Below, piece after piece: positions 12,609 through 22,918 of a DNA stretch of 64,000 nucleotides; positions within the stretch are counted from its first letter, which is position 1; each line of letters opens with the position of its first letter. The translations under genes were made by a program, and so were the position numbers. Below the pieces are notes generated by a model. That model was not told the DNA's origin, did no database searches, and saw nothing but the letters and a program-made list of their open reading frames with translations. The stretch comes from Phaseolus vulgaris (taxonomy: Eukaryota; Streptophyta; Magnoliopsida; Fabales; Fabaceae), in the NCBI RefSeq assembly GCF_000499845.2, contig NC_023757.2, positions 42,635,798 through 42,699,797 of the forward strand, read 5' to 3'.

Positions 12609-12933
12609 TTTAGATATTAATAATTTTTAATCTATAAATAACATATAATTTAGTTAATATAGTGACTAATAATTTTTTGTCTCTTGATTTTGTTACTATT
12701 TAATGATTTTCTTATAATGTATTCTATTATTAAAAAAATACTAATATAAAAAGTTAATTGATTTAATTAAATAAATTAGCTCATGGGTGTGCGAGACGAT
12801 CCGCGCACAATGTTTTTTTTATATAAATTCTATAAAAATGTCTGCTAATGAAAAATTGAATATAAATGAATTCAATCAAAATATTTGCTACTTTTTGCAT
12901 TGCAACAGATTAATTGAATCATGTTAGTATATT

Positions 12934-14026
12934 TGATGACTTTTTACGGCAAGTGCACCGCGTTTGTCAAAAGTAATAATTGTCCCTAAGGACGGATATC
13001 GATCCCACAAGGAACAATGTGAATTATCGAGTACAATAATCGCTAAATATAAAAACAGAACAATTAAAAAAAGTTTTGAATTATTGTGCTGGCACTGATC
13101 AATAAGAAAACAAACAAAGAATTAGTTGTTTCAATTGGAAAAATAAGGATTAATTTCATCTCTCTCACTCTCAAGTATTTTGATTAGCATGTCAATATTA
13201 AGTTCTTTGATTGAAATTGATGCCCGTATAAAAATCATTTATATCGATTCCTCGCATATAAAATCCTTAAGAATGTTCCCTAACTATCGATCCCTCGCAT
13301 AATTATAAGAACAACTTAGAAACGAAGCTCAGACGTTTAATAGCAATTAACATTTCAAGTCTATTCCTAACACTCAAATATGTTAAGTATTGTTGTTTAG
13401 GTCCGAACCCTAAAAATACCTCCCGGTCAGATTTAAGATTCTCAATTTGTCACGGAAAATTAAAAGTAAAACAACAATACCAATAATCAATCAAGAACTG
13501 AATATTAATATATAAAATATCACCTCAATACATAAGAGTTTAAGCAGATTACTCCAAATCCCAAAGGGTAGAACGCATACTTCTATCACCTTCCATTCTC
13601 CCAATTGGTTACAATTCACTCTATGGTGTTTTCCTCTCAATCTGGCACACTAGGGTTGAGCCTCTAGCCCTCTATTTATCATAGTTTTCTAGGGTTAGGT
13701 TGCTTCCTGTGTCGCGCTAATGGGCTAAATAATAAAACATAAAAAAGACCCAATCTTTCTTTGCATCTTTTTCCATTCTGTGACCTTCTATCTTTATCTT
13801 TTTAGCTCAAATCATTCATCTTTAATCCAAATCTCCAATCTTCCTTAGAAATCTGCAATTAACACCAAATTTAGGAATAAAATACTCTTATTCAATTAAA
13901 GATCGTAAAAAATGTAAAAAGGTATAAATTCATAAATTAGGGATTATTTTATATGTAAATTAGCAATAAATCCTCATAAGTGTCTATATTTTAATATGAA
14001 ATATTACTGAAATTAGACACTTATCA
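12934..14026. mobile_element. Solo LTR, 1093 bp, with perfect 5-bp target duplication
   Basis: The leader region of array unit E is interrupted exactly here. The insert begins TGATGACTTTTTACGGCAAG and ends GACACTTATCA (TG...CA, inverted TGAT/ATCA). It is flanked by ATATT on both sides (12929-12933 and 14027-14031). Removing it and one ATATT restores the sequence seen in the sister units. The words 'gtgcaccg' and 'ggatatcgatcccacaagg' are common in long plant LTRs, likely Ty3/gypsy, but the superfamily is inferred. No internal region or second LTR is present. Confidence 0.85.
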
Positions 14027-14229
14027 ATATTCCTCCATTGCTACATATTGTTTTTTAGGATCATCTTTCTCAATTTCAAACTCATAAAGATGTTGGGTTG
14101 TCGCCTCATTGGACCAGCGTAGACCCTCACTGAACATTTTCTCTCTATCTCTATTCATATCCTTTCTTCTATTATCTTCACTTCCTAATTCTAGTAGTTT
14201 ATGCCATTGATCAAATGTGAATCAAGAAG

Positions 14230-14443
14230 ATGTTGCAACTACTTTACAATACGATGTTCAGCGTAATGCTTCTAATTCTCACCTTTGTTTTCAATACTCC
14301 TATCAGAAGACTCGTCATCTCACATTGGTGGTGGTTCTTTCTTTCAGCCTCTATAACATGACCAAGATCCAACAACACCCTCGAGGCCGGTATACTCACC
14401 CCATCGACCAACTTCTCATGTTCAAATACATGGTAGTGTTGAG
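14230..14443 (+). pseudogene. BAP31-like pseudogene, copy E
   Basis: The ATG at 14230 gives MLQLLYNTMFSVMLLILTFV, then frame loss after 'FNTPIRRLVI'. Later words (LSFSLYNMTKIQQ, ILTPSTNFSCSN-like) sit in other frames. The VKR segment is missing, and a truncated LTR follows without a gap. Confidence 0.65.
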
Positions 14444-14618
14444 TGTGAAGCCATGACCAATTGGGCTGGGCTGACTAGACACATGAGTGGACTTAATCAT
14501 TATGTTCCCTTTTTAATCTCTATTTATAAAAAATTATTGTACTTATAATTTTGTACGTAACAGAGAAGAAATAAAACCTAATCCGTGTGGATGCAGGTTG
14601 CAGTTGGCGACCGAACCA
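14444..14618 (+). repeat. Truncated copia LTR in unit E
   Basis: Begins tgtgaagccatgaccaattg, matches the 15301 LTR to 'ggcgaccgaaccac', then continues as MITE (tttagatatgaataattt). This is the cleanest of the four chimeric junctions. Confidence 0.7.
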
Positions 14619-15109
14619 CTTTAGATATGAATAATTTTTAGTCTCTAAATTAGTATATAATTTTGTTAATATAATGATTAATTATTTTTTGTCTCTAGAT
14701 TTTGTTAGTATTTAATGATTTTCTTATAATGTATTCTATTATTAAAAATGTCGGTTATGGGTGCGCAGGCCAGTTCACGTACAATGTTTTTTTTATATAA
14801 ATTCAATAAAAATGTCGGTTAATGAAAAATTTGATATAAATGAATTCAATCAAAATATTTGCTGCTTTTTGTATTGCTACAGACAAATTGAAGCATGTTA
14901 GTATATTTCTCATCCATTGCTACATATGTTTTTTAGGATCATCTTTTTCTATTTCAAACTCACAAAGAGGCAGGGGTTGTCGCCTCATTGGACCAACGTA
15001 GACCCTCACTGAACGCTTCTTCTCTACCTCTATTCTTATTTTTTCTTTTATTATCTTCTCTTCCTAATTCTAGTAGTTTCTGCCAGTGATTAAAGGTGAG
15101 TCAAACAAG

Positions 15110-15300
15110 ATGTTGAAACTACTTTACAATACGATGTTCAGCGAAATGTTTTTTATTCTCACTCTTGTTTTCAAGACTTCTCTCATAAAACTCGTCATCC
15201 CACATTGGTGGTGGTTCTTTCTTTCAGCCTCTACAACATCACGAAGATCCAACAACACACCCTCGAGGCCGGTATTCTCATGTCCAAGTACATGCTTGAG
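15110..15300 (+). pseudogene. BAP31-like pseudogene, copy F, split by a copia element
   Basis: The ATG at 15110 gives MLKLLYNTMFSEMFFILTLV and FKTSLIKLVI, then loses frame. The end 'catgtccaagtacatgctt' matches MSKYML. The coding fragment is then interrupted by the LTR element at 15301. The remainder (ttggaagcttatctcctagg and the array tail) resumes at 16813, so the element inserted into an already existing BAP31-like fragment. Confidence 0.65.
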
Positions 15301-15555
15301 TGTGAAACCAGGACCAATTGGGTTGGGCTGACTAGACACATGAGTGGACTTAATCATTATGTCCCCTTTTTAATCTCTATTTAAAGAAATCATTGTACTT
15401 ATAATTTTGTACGCAACAGGAAAGAAATAAAACCTAATAGTTGTCCCATGTGGATATAGGTTGCAGCGACCGAACCACGTTAAATCTTGTGTTGTTTATT
15501 TTCTGCAGTTGATTCGTGATTGTGTGTGTTGCTTCCGCGTGTATTTTTTTCATCA
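15301..15555 (+). repeat. 5' LTR of the small copia-like element
   Basis: 255 bp, TGTGAAACC...TTTCATCA. Includes 'aaataaaaccta', a possible polyadenylation signal, and the ttgtgttgttt..ctgcagttg block near its end that is missing from the truncated copies. Confidence 0.75.
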
Positions 15556-15557
15556 AG

Positions 15558-15569
15558 TGGCATGAGAGC
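15558..15569 (+). other. Primer-binding site, initiator-Met tRNA type
   Basis: TGGCATGAGAGC lies two bases after the LTR and differs by two bases from the usual plant copia site TGGTATCAGAGC. Confidence 0.65.
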
Positions 15570-16071
15570 TTGGTTTGTTTAAAGACTTGAGATCCGATCA
15601 ACAGAAATTAATCGACGAGACGTGAAAATTGCGGCTGCAGCGACATCCCAAAGCTAGGTTTTGCAGAGACGACAACGGCGTTCTAAAGCAAGGGTTTCGC
15701 AGGGGCGACAACGGCGTCCCAAAGCTAGGGTTGCGTGTGCGTTCTATAGGTGTGCTGGTCTGAGACGGCACAAAGTGCAGTGCGACGATGGTGACTAGCA
15801 ACAGTGGTTGTGCAGTGGAGTGCGTCAGTGGGTGCATTGTGCGACGGCTATGCGAGCTTGTTAAGGTTGCGCTTTGGTGCGCCAGCCATTGTGGTGTGGA
15901 GCGCGAACAACGGCGGTGTGCGTCTTAGCAGCTGCGGTCCAGTGCGGCGGAGCGTCAGTGCAATGGGGTCGATTGGAGAGTTGGGTGGTGCAATTTTCGT
16001 CTTCTTGATTTAAAAAAAAATTGTCAAAATCTGAAATTAGTTGCATTGAGTATCTCGTCTAGTCGTTTGAG

Positions 16072-16551
16072 ATGGCATTAGAAGAGATGTTCCGAATTGA
16101 AAAATTCGATGGTACAGATTTCAGTTGGTGGAAAATGCAAATTGAGGATTTGATAGTTCAAAAAGATTTGAACGTGGTTTTAGGTGACAAGTCAGAAAAG
16201 ATGTCTGATGCAGAGTGGGCAGGTTTGGATCGGAATATGTCCGTTATCCGACTCTCTTTGACCAAGAGTATTGCATTCAACATTCTGAAGGAGAAGATAC
16301 CGAAAAGTATCATGGAAGCATTGTCTAACATATGTACGAGAAGTCATCTATTGCAAACAAGTTGTTTCTTATTAGAGAATTGGTAAACACAAGGATGAAG
16401 GAAGACAATTCACTTACTGAGTAAAATGAATTCGATATTAGCCAGACTTACGTCAGTGGGCATTAAGTTCGATGATGAACTTCAAACTTTACTACTGATA
16501 TCATCATTACCTGACAGTTGGTCCGGAATGGTTTCATTAGTTACCAGTTCA
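16072..16551 (+). pseudogene. Copia gag remnant (UBN2 type)
   Basis: From the ATG at 16072 the frame reads MALEEMFRIEKFDGTDFSWW then KMQIEDLIVQKDL, typical of the N-terminus of plant copia gag proteins. It continues to about residue 85 before a small insertion shifts the frame near 16334. The next frame has KLFLIRELVNTRMKED up to a stop at 16421, and a third frame carries LTSVGIKFDDELQTLLLIS and LPDSW. At least two frame breaks are present, so it is not functional. Confidence 0.75.
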
Positions 16552-16552
16552 G

Positions 16553-16812
16553 TGTGAAGACAGGACCAATTGGACTGGACTGACTAGACACATGAGTGGG
16601 CTTAATCATTGTGTTCCCTTTATAATTTGTATTTAAAGAGATCATTGTACTTATAATTTAGTACGTAACAGGAAAGAAATAAAACCTAATAGTTGTCCGT
16701 GTGGATGTAGGTTGCAGTTGGCGAACGATCACGTTAAATCTTGTGTTGTTTCTTTTCTGCAGTTGATTCATGATTATGTGAGTTGCTTCCGCGTGCGTGT
16801 TTTTTCCCATCA
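16553..16812 (+). repeat. 3' LTR of the small copia-like element
   Basis: 260 bp, TGTGAAGACAGGACC...TTTTTCCCATCA, a clear direct repeat of 15301-15555 with scattered substitutions, which indicates an old insertion. Confidence 0.75.
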
Positions 16813-17105
16813 ATTGGAAGCTTATCTCCTAGGTGAGTAAGGGTGTCTTAGGAAAGAGATGTGAAATTACTAAAATGGCCATCAGCTTACCTTATTGTAC
16901 TAGTAGGACCACACTACCGAGACCAAGACTCGACATCCGGTTCAATTCGAAAAAACTATTAGTGGTTGGTTTCTCTTTCTATATTTTGAATGTATTCAAA
17001 CATAGGTGTTTTACTTAAGTACTCCACAATTAATTTATTGTCAACCAGTTAATATGTACTACAAAAATTTTCTGCATCATAAGAGTCTATTCCAATCAGA
17101 ATCAA

Positions 17106-18217
17106 ATTTTGTTTTAATTTGTGTTGACAATGACATAGCAACACACCACGTATAAAACATAACTTTGTCTTTTTTTTTGCGGGTTAGCGGACTAGCCTGT
17201 CCCCTTTCACTGTTGACCAGCATGAATTGCAGATTATGCGGAACAGACTTAAGTGGGTCAGTAGGTTGAATTACTGAGTCCGTCCGCTGCGGATTGCGGG
17301 TCGACCCGCATGTTCCCCATCTCTAAAAAAAGTAGAAGTAATAAATAGGCAAAATAAATATCTTCTTTAAAAAAAAATCCGACTTATTTTTATGAATAAC
17401 TTTTTTTCATAATTATTTTTCTTAAATTATGTGAGTGTTTACAGATCAAATTGTATAAGTTTTTTAAGTTTAGATGAATTTTTTTTTCTAATTGTCTTTA
17501 TAGTTTGTCAAAATTTCATATTTCTAAACCAAAACCAAATATGTATTTCTCAAATTATATACACATATATATTGCATACCGTCTTTATCATATTTTAAAA
17601 TTTATTAAAAAATTGTAAGTATAATTAATCACATAAAAGTATAATATTTAATGAATTAAATAATAGTAAAAAACGTGTTAAAAATGTATTAAATAGTATG
17701 TTATTAGCATATTTCTTGGTAGACAAATTAACTTTAATATCAGAAACAACCCATGTTCCCTTATGCACATGTCATCTACTCCTCCCGAGACCAATTCTAT
17801 AATCTATAATCTCTGTTACTGAGTTGTTACCTCTTTTCTCCATTAACTTTTACCCTTAACCACTTCAACACGTAGTTACATGTATGAAAGAGGCATGAAA
17901 GAATCTAGAGTTTATAAAAACTAAGTATAACATATAATAATTAATACTATGTAGAGTCTATGAAAGATAATGACACAAAAATTCATTTTATTAATTATAT
18001 GTATTATCCTTGTATTAATCTTTCTCAAAACAAGCACAATCAGGGATTAGCAAATCCTTGAATTCTCTTCCATTGTTGTGCATGCATAATGGTAGCAGTA
18101 CGAGAACTGAGTCCAAGCTCTCTTATATATTATATATTATATGTTATAAAAAACCCTCCAACACTAATAATGAGATTATTTTAGGTGGAGAGTGTATACT
18201 GTAATGGAAGCAATAGA
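17106..18217. other. Intergenic between repeat array and MYB gene
   Basis: AT-rich, with one GC-richer patch at about 17180-17310 (gcgggttagcgg, gcgggtcgacccgcat). That patch resembles the hAT-like MITE at 54633 and may be a fragment of that family. The right end must hold the 3' untranslated region of the MYB gene. Confidence 0.5.
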
Positions 18218-19885
18218 TTATATACCAATACTTTCATTAACGTGGTGTGATATCATCTCCACCAAATCCAGCTCCTTCTTAACTTCAATCCCCATAGTTG
18301 GTGCCCTCATCTCAGTCTCATGATGCTCATCAACATGAACACGTTGCATGATGCCTCCTTGATGAGATTGCTTCCCCTCCATAGTAGAAGCACTTTGTAT
18401 ATTATCTAACAGAGAATCAATGCTACACCCCTCTTCAAACAAGTTATCATCCAAACAAAAATCTGGGACCTCGTTAAAATCATACTTTGGCACCAACTGG
18501 CCATTGGGACAGAATTGATCAACACACAGGAGCTGAGCTGCTGCTTTGCCGTTATTGTTTGTCTTAGCATTGCCATTTTTAGCAGATTTTTTTCGATAGT
18601 CCATTGGTGGATTTTGGTCTAAGTTCAAGCTCTTGATATATTCCTGAAGAAGAGAGCCTCTAGGGTACTTTGAACGACATTTTCTTTTGGAATATTGTCT
18701 TCTCTTTGTTGCGTTCCAATGGTTTTTGATGGAGTTTTCAGTTCTTCCAGTCAATTTTTTTGCAATCTCTGCCCACTTATTTCCTATCTCCGCATGAGCT
18801 TCGATCAGTATCTTATCCTCTTCTTCAGTCCATATGTCCTTCTGCAAAATGGCACAAAACTAGTTTGTTTTTTAATATTCAAGGAAGCACAACGAATTTC
18901 AAGAGTATAATATATTTAAAAGTATATCAAGGTCTTATGTGGGTTAAGAGGAATAGACTTCAACAATTCGTAGTGAGAAGTGTATCATTATTATTTATTT
19001 TTATGACAAATAAATTGAAACCTTAATGTCTGGTCTTAAATGGTTATGCCATCGTTCTCTGCATTGCTTCCCTATTCTCCCAGGCAACGCCTGTGCTATG
19101 TGGGACCACTTCCTCACTCCATATTGGTCGACCAGTTGAATCAACAATCTGTTTATGGAAGCATTTTTTTCAACAGAAACATGCCAAATCCATTACGTGA
19201 ACAAAAAAAGATGTAACGAGATTATATAAATAGGCATTGAAAACAAAAGGTTTAAACATGGAAAGTATATGTTTAATAAAATTATGCACCTGTCTTCATC
19301 TGATGTCCATTGCCCCTTCACTATGTTGGATTTCTTCCGAGCTTTGAATGTTCTCCTAGTTGTTGGGGACTCCCTAAGGTTTTTATTCAAACCAACTCTC
19401 TTATAATAATTAGGTGGGGATATGCATGAGACTTCATCTGGTACAACAAAATTCAAAGGTTTGGTTTCTAGAGCATTGAAGGGCAGGTATCTTTGGTTTG
19501 CCACCACCATATCCATTTGATTCGTCCGAGGGAGGTTCAAACTATAACCTACATATTGGAAATTGTGCATCAGATGAGCATGTGCACTACCATTACTCTC
19601 AGCAATAGGTTTGCACTCAAAAACTTCAAAATCAGGAGGTGCAGACTCACAGTTTACATTATGATCAAAGGGATCAAAATTTGGAGTGTGTACCCCGAAA
19701 ATGGGATTGGATGAGGAGCCATTATTCACAGGAAACTGATCAATATGATGATAATCTTGCAAGAAACCCTGTGAGGAAGGAGCTCCAAAAGGAAGCTCAT
19801 CCCCCATGCTGGGTTTCAAGCAGTTTTCTTGCACATGCATTGGCTGAGAGGCATAGTTTTCCGTGAGGTTTGCTTCAATGTCCAT
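18218..19885 (-). CDS. R2R3-MYB transcription factor, MYB98/MYB64/MYB118-like
   Basis: Three exons on the minus strand: 19290-19885, 19022-19148, 18218-18841; the product is 448 aa. The middle exon is only 127 bp and encodes most of R2. R2 (about 190-241) starts KGQWTSDEDR and has Trp193, Trp213 and Trp232, with GRIGKQCRERWHNHLRP. R3 (242-289) starts KDIWTEEEDK with Trp245, Trp264 and Trp283, ending TENSIKNHWNATKRR. Keeping Trp at the first R3 position and the SLLQEYIKSLNLD motif after the repeats fit the small clade with MYB98, MYB64/119 and MYB115/118, factors of the female gametophyte and embryo. The N-terminal 189 residues and the acidic C-terminus are low in conservation; either may activate transcription. 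The frame extends upstream to 20011, but the ATG at 19885 (MDIEANLTE) looks the more natural start. Confidence 0.88.
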
Positions 19886-22800
19886 GAGAGTAGTAATAGA
19901 AACTGAAACTGAGGGAAATATTTGCGTTTCAAACCATCTCCGTTTGTGTTCCTTATATGAGAGAGAGATTGAGAATGCATTAATTGCATGGCAATTGATA
20001 TGAAGCATCAAATGGCCAAGATTGTTTCACATCTAGGCACTTGACCATATATGTTACAGTTCAAGTATAATAATATTGTTGCTGTTACTTTATTGGCATT
20101 GTTACGGTCAAACCTTGCTGTGTGACTAGATATTATGCAGTAGTATGTAATTAATCCATGATTCCTACAAAGCCCACATTAACATTCATAGTTTGACTTT
20201 TTTTTTACTCAATAACTTGACTACATTTAGATTCTTTTTAGTATATGTCATTGTTTCTCTTGTAGGGATAATGTCCAAAAAAGCATTAAATGTCCAAAAA
20301 CATTAAGCTGTGTTCTTTCTTTAGAGTTGAAGAGGGACAAGTCCTAAAAAACACTGCTACACTATACAACATAAATTCCTAGAGGGACAAATTTGGGTAC
20401 AGTACTATGACTATTGAGAATGTTCTGAAGCATGAACACCTAATTTAACATGTCATTTACTTGGGTCAATGCATAACCTTCACTCAGGATGAAAACCTAA
20501 TTAGGTCAAATTGAATGGCCTCTAAATAAGGGAGCACTTTCACTCCACTGATACTGATAGCTTGATATTCTAACCTTTCCATTCATTTACTATAGTCTGA
20601 TGTTAAAGACGAAGTACATGCTCATATCTGATTATTTTTTAGGATTTCTTAAAGAAAACTTTCTATAATTTTTTAATCGAAACTTATTTCAATCCAAAAT
20701 AAACTAATTCAAATATAGAATGAACATTTTATTAGTGAATCTTTTTGGGAAATAAATCTACTTAACTTGAGATGCATCTAGTTTTAATGATATTTGTGCA
20801 TATAATTTACTGCACCTAACATAGAGTTAATTGAGTTAACACTCTCAACAGTTGAACCTCCTTCTTCCCATACAAAATAGTCTTACCTGAAAAAGTCTTG
20901 TGAAGTAACTGACCATAACTAGTTAACAACTTCTATTTAATTTTTAAGTTTAAACGTTTCAGAAAAAGACAATTACTGACAAAGGATCATTCTCAGTAAT
21001 AATCAGCTTTAAATGGATATAAAATCACCAAAGAAAGATCAAATTTCCCCCAAAAGAATCAGAGTTATTCTCTATTAAACATGTTTGCTCCATTTAAGAT
21101 TATTTCAGCTACATCTTTAGTCTATACTAAAAAAATAATTTTTTTTATAGTTTTTGAAACAATTTTTTCTCATTAGTTTTTTTTATACAGATATATATTT
21201 TAGTCTTAAAAAATTATTATCCAAATAATAAAACTCTAAGAATTTTTGTAAAAAAAAGAAATTATATATATATATATATATTAAATTATAGATATTACAG
21301 TGTATAGATAACATTTAAATAAAAGACCGGTGCAATTTTGTGAGGTAGGAAGAACCTACAAGTAAAGATTCTAACAAAGGGTGTGTTTACACATAATGTT
21401 TTAAAGGTTTGTCGTACTAATTAGCATTTTACATATTTCATATAACCAAAAACAATGTTGACAAAGTTTTCATTATTTTACTTGAGAAACAAAGGAGTGT
21501 GGAGCAAAATATGTATGTTTTTTGGTAAAAAAATGTCTATTGGTCACTTTTTTCATAAGAAAGACAGATAATATAAACTAAAATGTTTCTACTTTTTGTG
21601 CACGACGGAGATTCACATCCCACATGACGTTGAGACAAAGAACATCACAAAACATCGATCACTATAGTTTTTATTGTGACAAAACGACGTTTACCTCTAC
21701 ACAGTTTTGACCTTTGTTTTTTTTTCAATTATATATAATTATTTATTTTAACAAAATTTTGCAAAAAAAGTACATTTTTTCTATTTCTAAATAAAATATT
21801 ATATTGTTAAATTTTAATAGTTTTTATAATCTTATTAGTATCATTATTTTAAATTTTAAATTTAAATATATTTTTAGTCCTTCAATTTGATAAAATATTT
21901 TTTTAATCTTTCAAAAATCTATACTGATCTCTTTCTGTCTTCCTGTCAGTGTTGTTTTTTCGTGAAAAAACAGAAGACATGTCACCCACTATTACTTATG
22001 ACTCACCAATCCAAATAAATATCACTGAACATGTCAATCTTTTTTTTAGTTATATTATAAATTCTTATTTGACGCAGGGTCATAGTTTGTGTGTTTTGCT
22101 GTTAGAACCATTTGTTTTGAACCTTCTTTTTCCATTACATTTCATCCTTTGAAAAAATCTTTTGGATGATACCATATGATCAATGTTTGGAGATTGATTA
22201 ATCTAGTGAGTATATGTAAACGGGGCCTCTGTAACAAGTATAAAAAACATTCATATCCAAGTTGTTTAGATGGGACATAAAGTATGTGTGTATTTATGGG
22301 ATGTATTTTATATACTAGTTCATATGGTTCAATTAATAATTAATTTATTTCATCTTGTTACTCGTCGTTAAGAAAAGAAAAAAAAATCATTTAATAAATC
22401 ACTATTTTTATTTTATTTTATTTATTTTAATTTTTAATTAAAATTATTATTATTATAAGGGTTGTATCTTCACTACATACAACATAAATTTAAAGATAAC
22501 TGGCAAAGGTGAACTAATTTAAGGGCTTTGCAGATGAAACATTCTATCTCAGATTCAATTCTGCTGTTCAGGATTAACATAATACTCCTCATTCAAAAGT
22601 ATCCAATTACTTAATTTGCCCTTTATTTTCTAATCATTCTCTGTTCTATGGTATTTGTCCTTTATTTTCTAACAACAATGTTTCCATATATATGCTTGCA
22701 AACCACAGATGACAGTCTATTGAACAAAAAAGAGGATGTGATCAAAATTGAAACGTTCATTAGGCGCCACTCAGACATGTACAATGAAATCGGGGATCTA

Positions 22801-22918
22801 ACTACTAAAAAGTGTAAGGGGTCAAGAGCCCTCAATTCCTATCTGACCTATTAAGAAAATTTTCATACATGTAGTTACCAGATTTGTCATGCAACTGGAC
22901 AAATTTTAAGACTGAAAA
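19886..22918. other. Intergenic, MYB promoter side and PPT 3' side
   Basis: The left part is upstream of the MYB gene (divergent reading to the right). The right end, roughly 22500-22918, is likely the 3' untranslated region of the translocator. There is a short AT microsatellite at about 21266-21282. No further gene is supported. Confidence 0.5.

Larger units (their letters stand above)
15301..16812 (+). mobile_element. Small copia-like LTR element with gag remnant only
   Basis: 5' LTR 15301-15555, primer-binding site next to it, gag remnant 16072-16551, 3' LTR 16553-16812. Both LTRs start TGTGAA and end ..CATCA. Internal DNA is only about 1 kb, with no protease, integrase or RT: gag runs straight into the 3' LTR. 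The flanks are ttgag and attgg, so any target duplication is imperfect. This element is the source of the truncated LTRs in units B-E. Confidence 0.75.
7664..17105 (+). repeat. Tandem array of BAP31-like gene fragments with MITE and LTR pieces
   Basis: A compound array. A full long unit runs: 3' half of a CACTA-like MITE ending 'cttatagtg'; about 380-400 bp of leader-like DNA with recurring words such as cattggaccagcg; the 5' coding part of a BAP31-type gene; and a downstream tail (gattaaggttgttttagga and following, to 'caatcagatt'). Copy 0 (tail only), copy A (8498-9974) and copy B onward start as long units. From B, shorter units of roughly 0.8-0.9 kb repeat: B 9975-10861, C 10862-11687, D 11688-12608, E 12609-14618 (enlarged by an insertion). 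Each ends in a truncated copia LTR fused to the MITE. Unit F keeps the complete LTR element, after which the tail resumes at 16813. All coding copies are broken. Unit edges are by eye, plus or minus a few bases. Confidence 0.75.

Noticed and set aside
8540..15480. A CRISPR-like or satellite array
   Set aside because: Units are about 0.8-2 kb, contain gene, MITE and LTR pieces, and have no short repeats with regular spacers.
22648..22854. 68-codon plus-strand frame
   Set aside because: No recognisable protein; lies in the probable 3' untranslated region of the translocator on the other strand.
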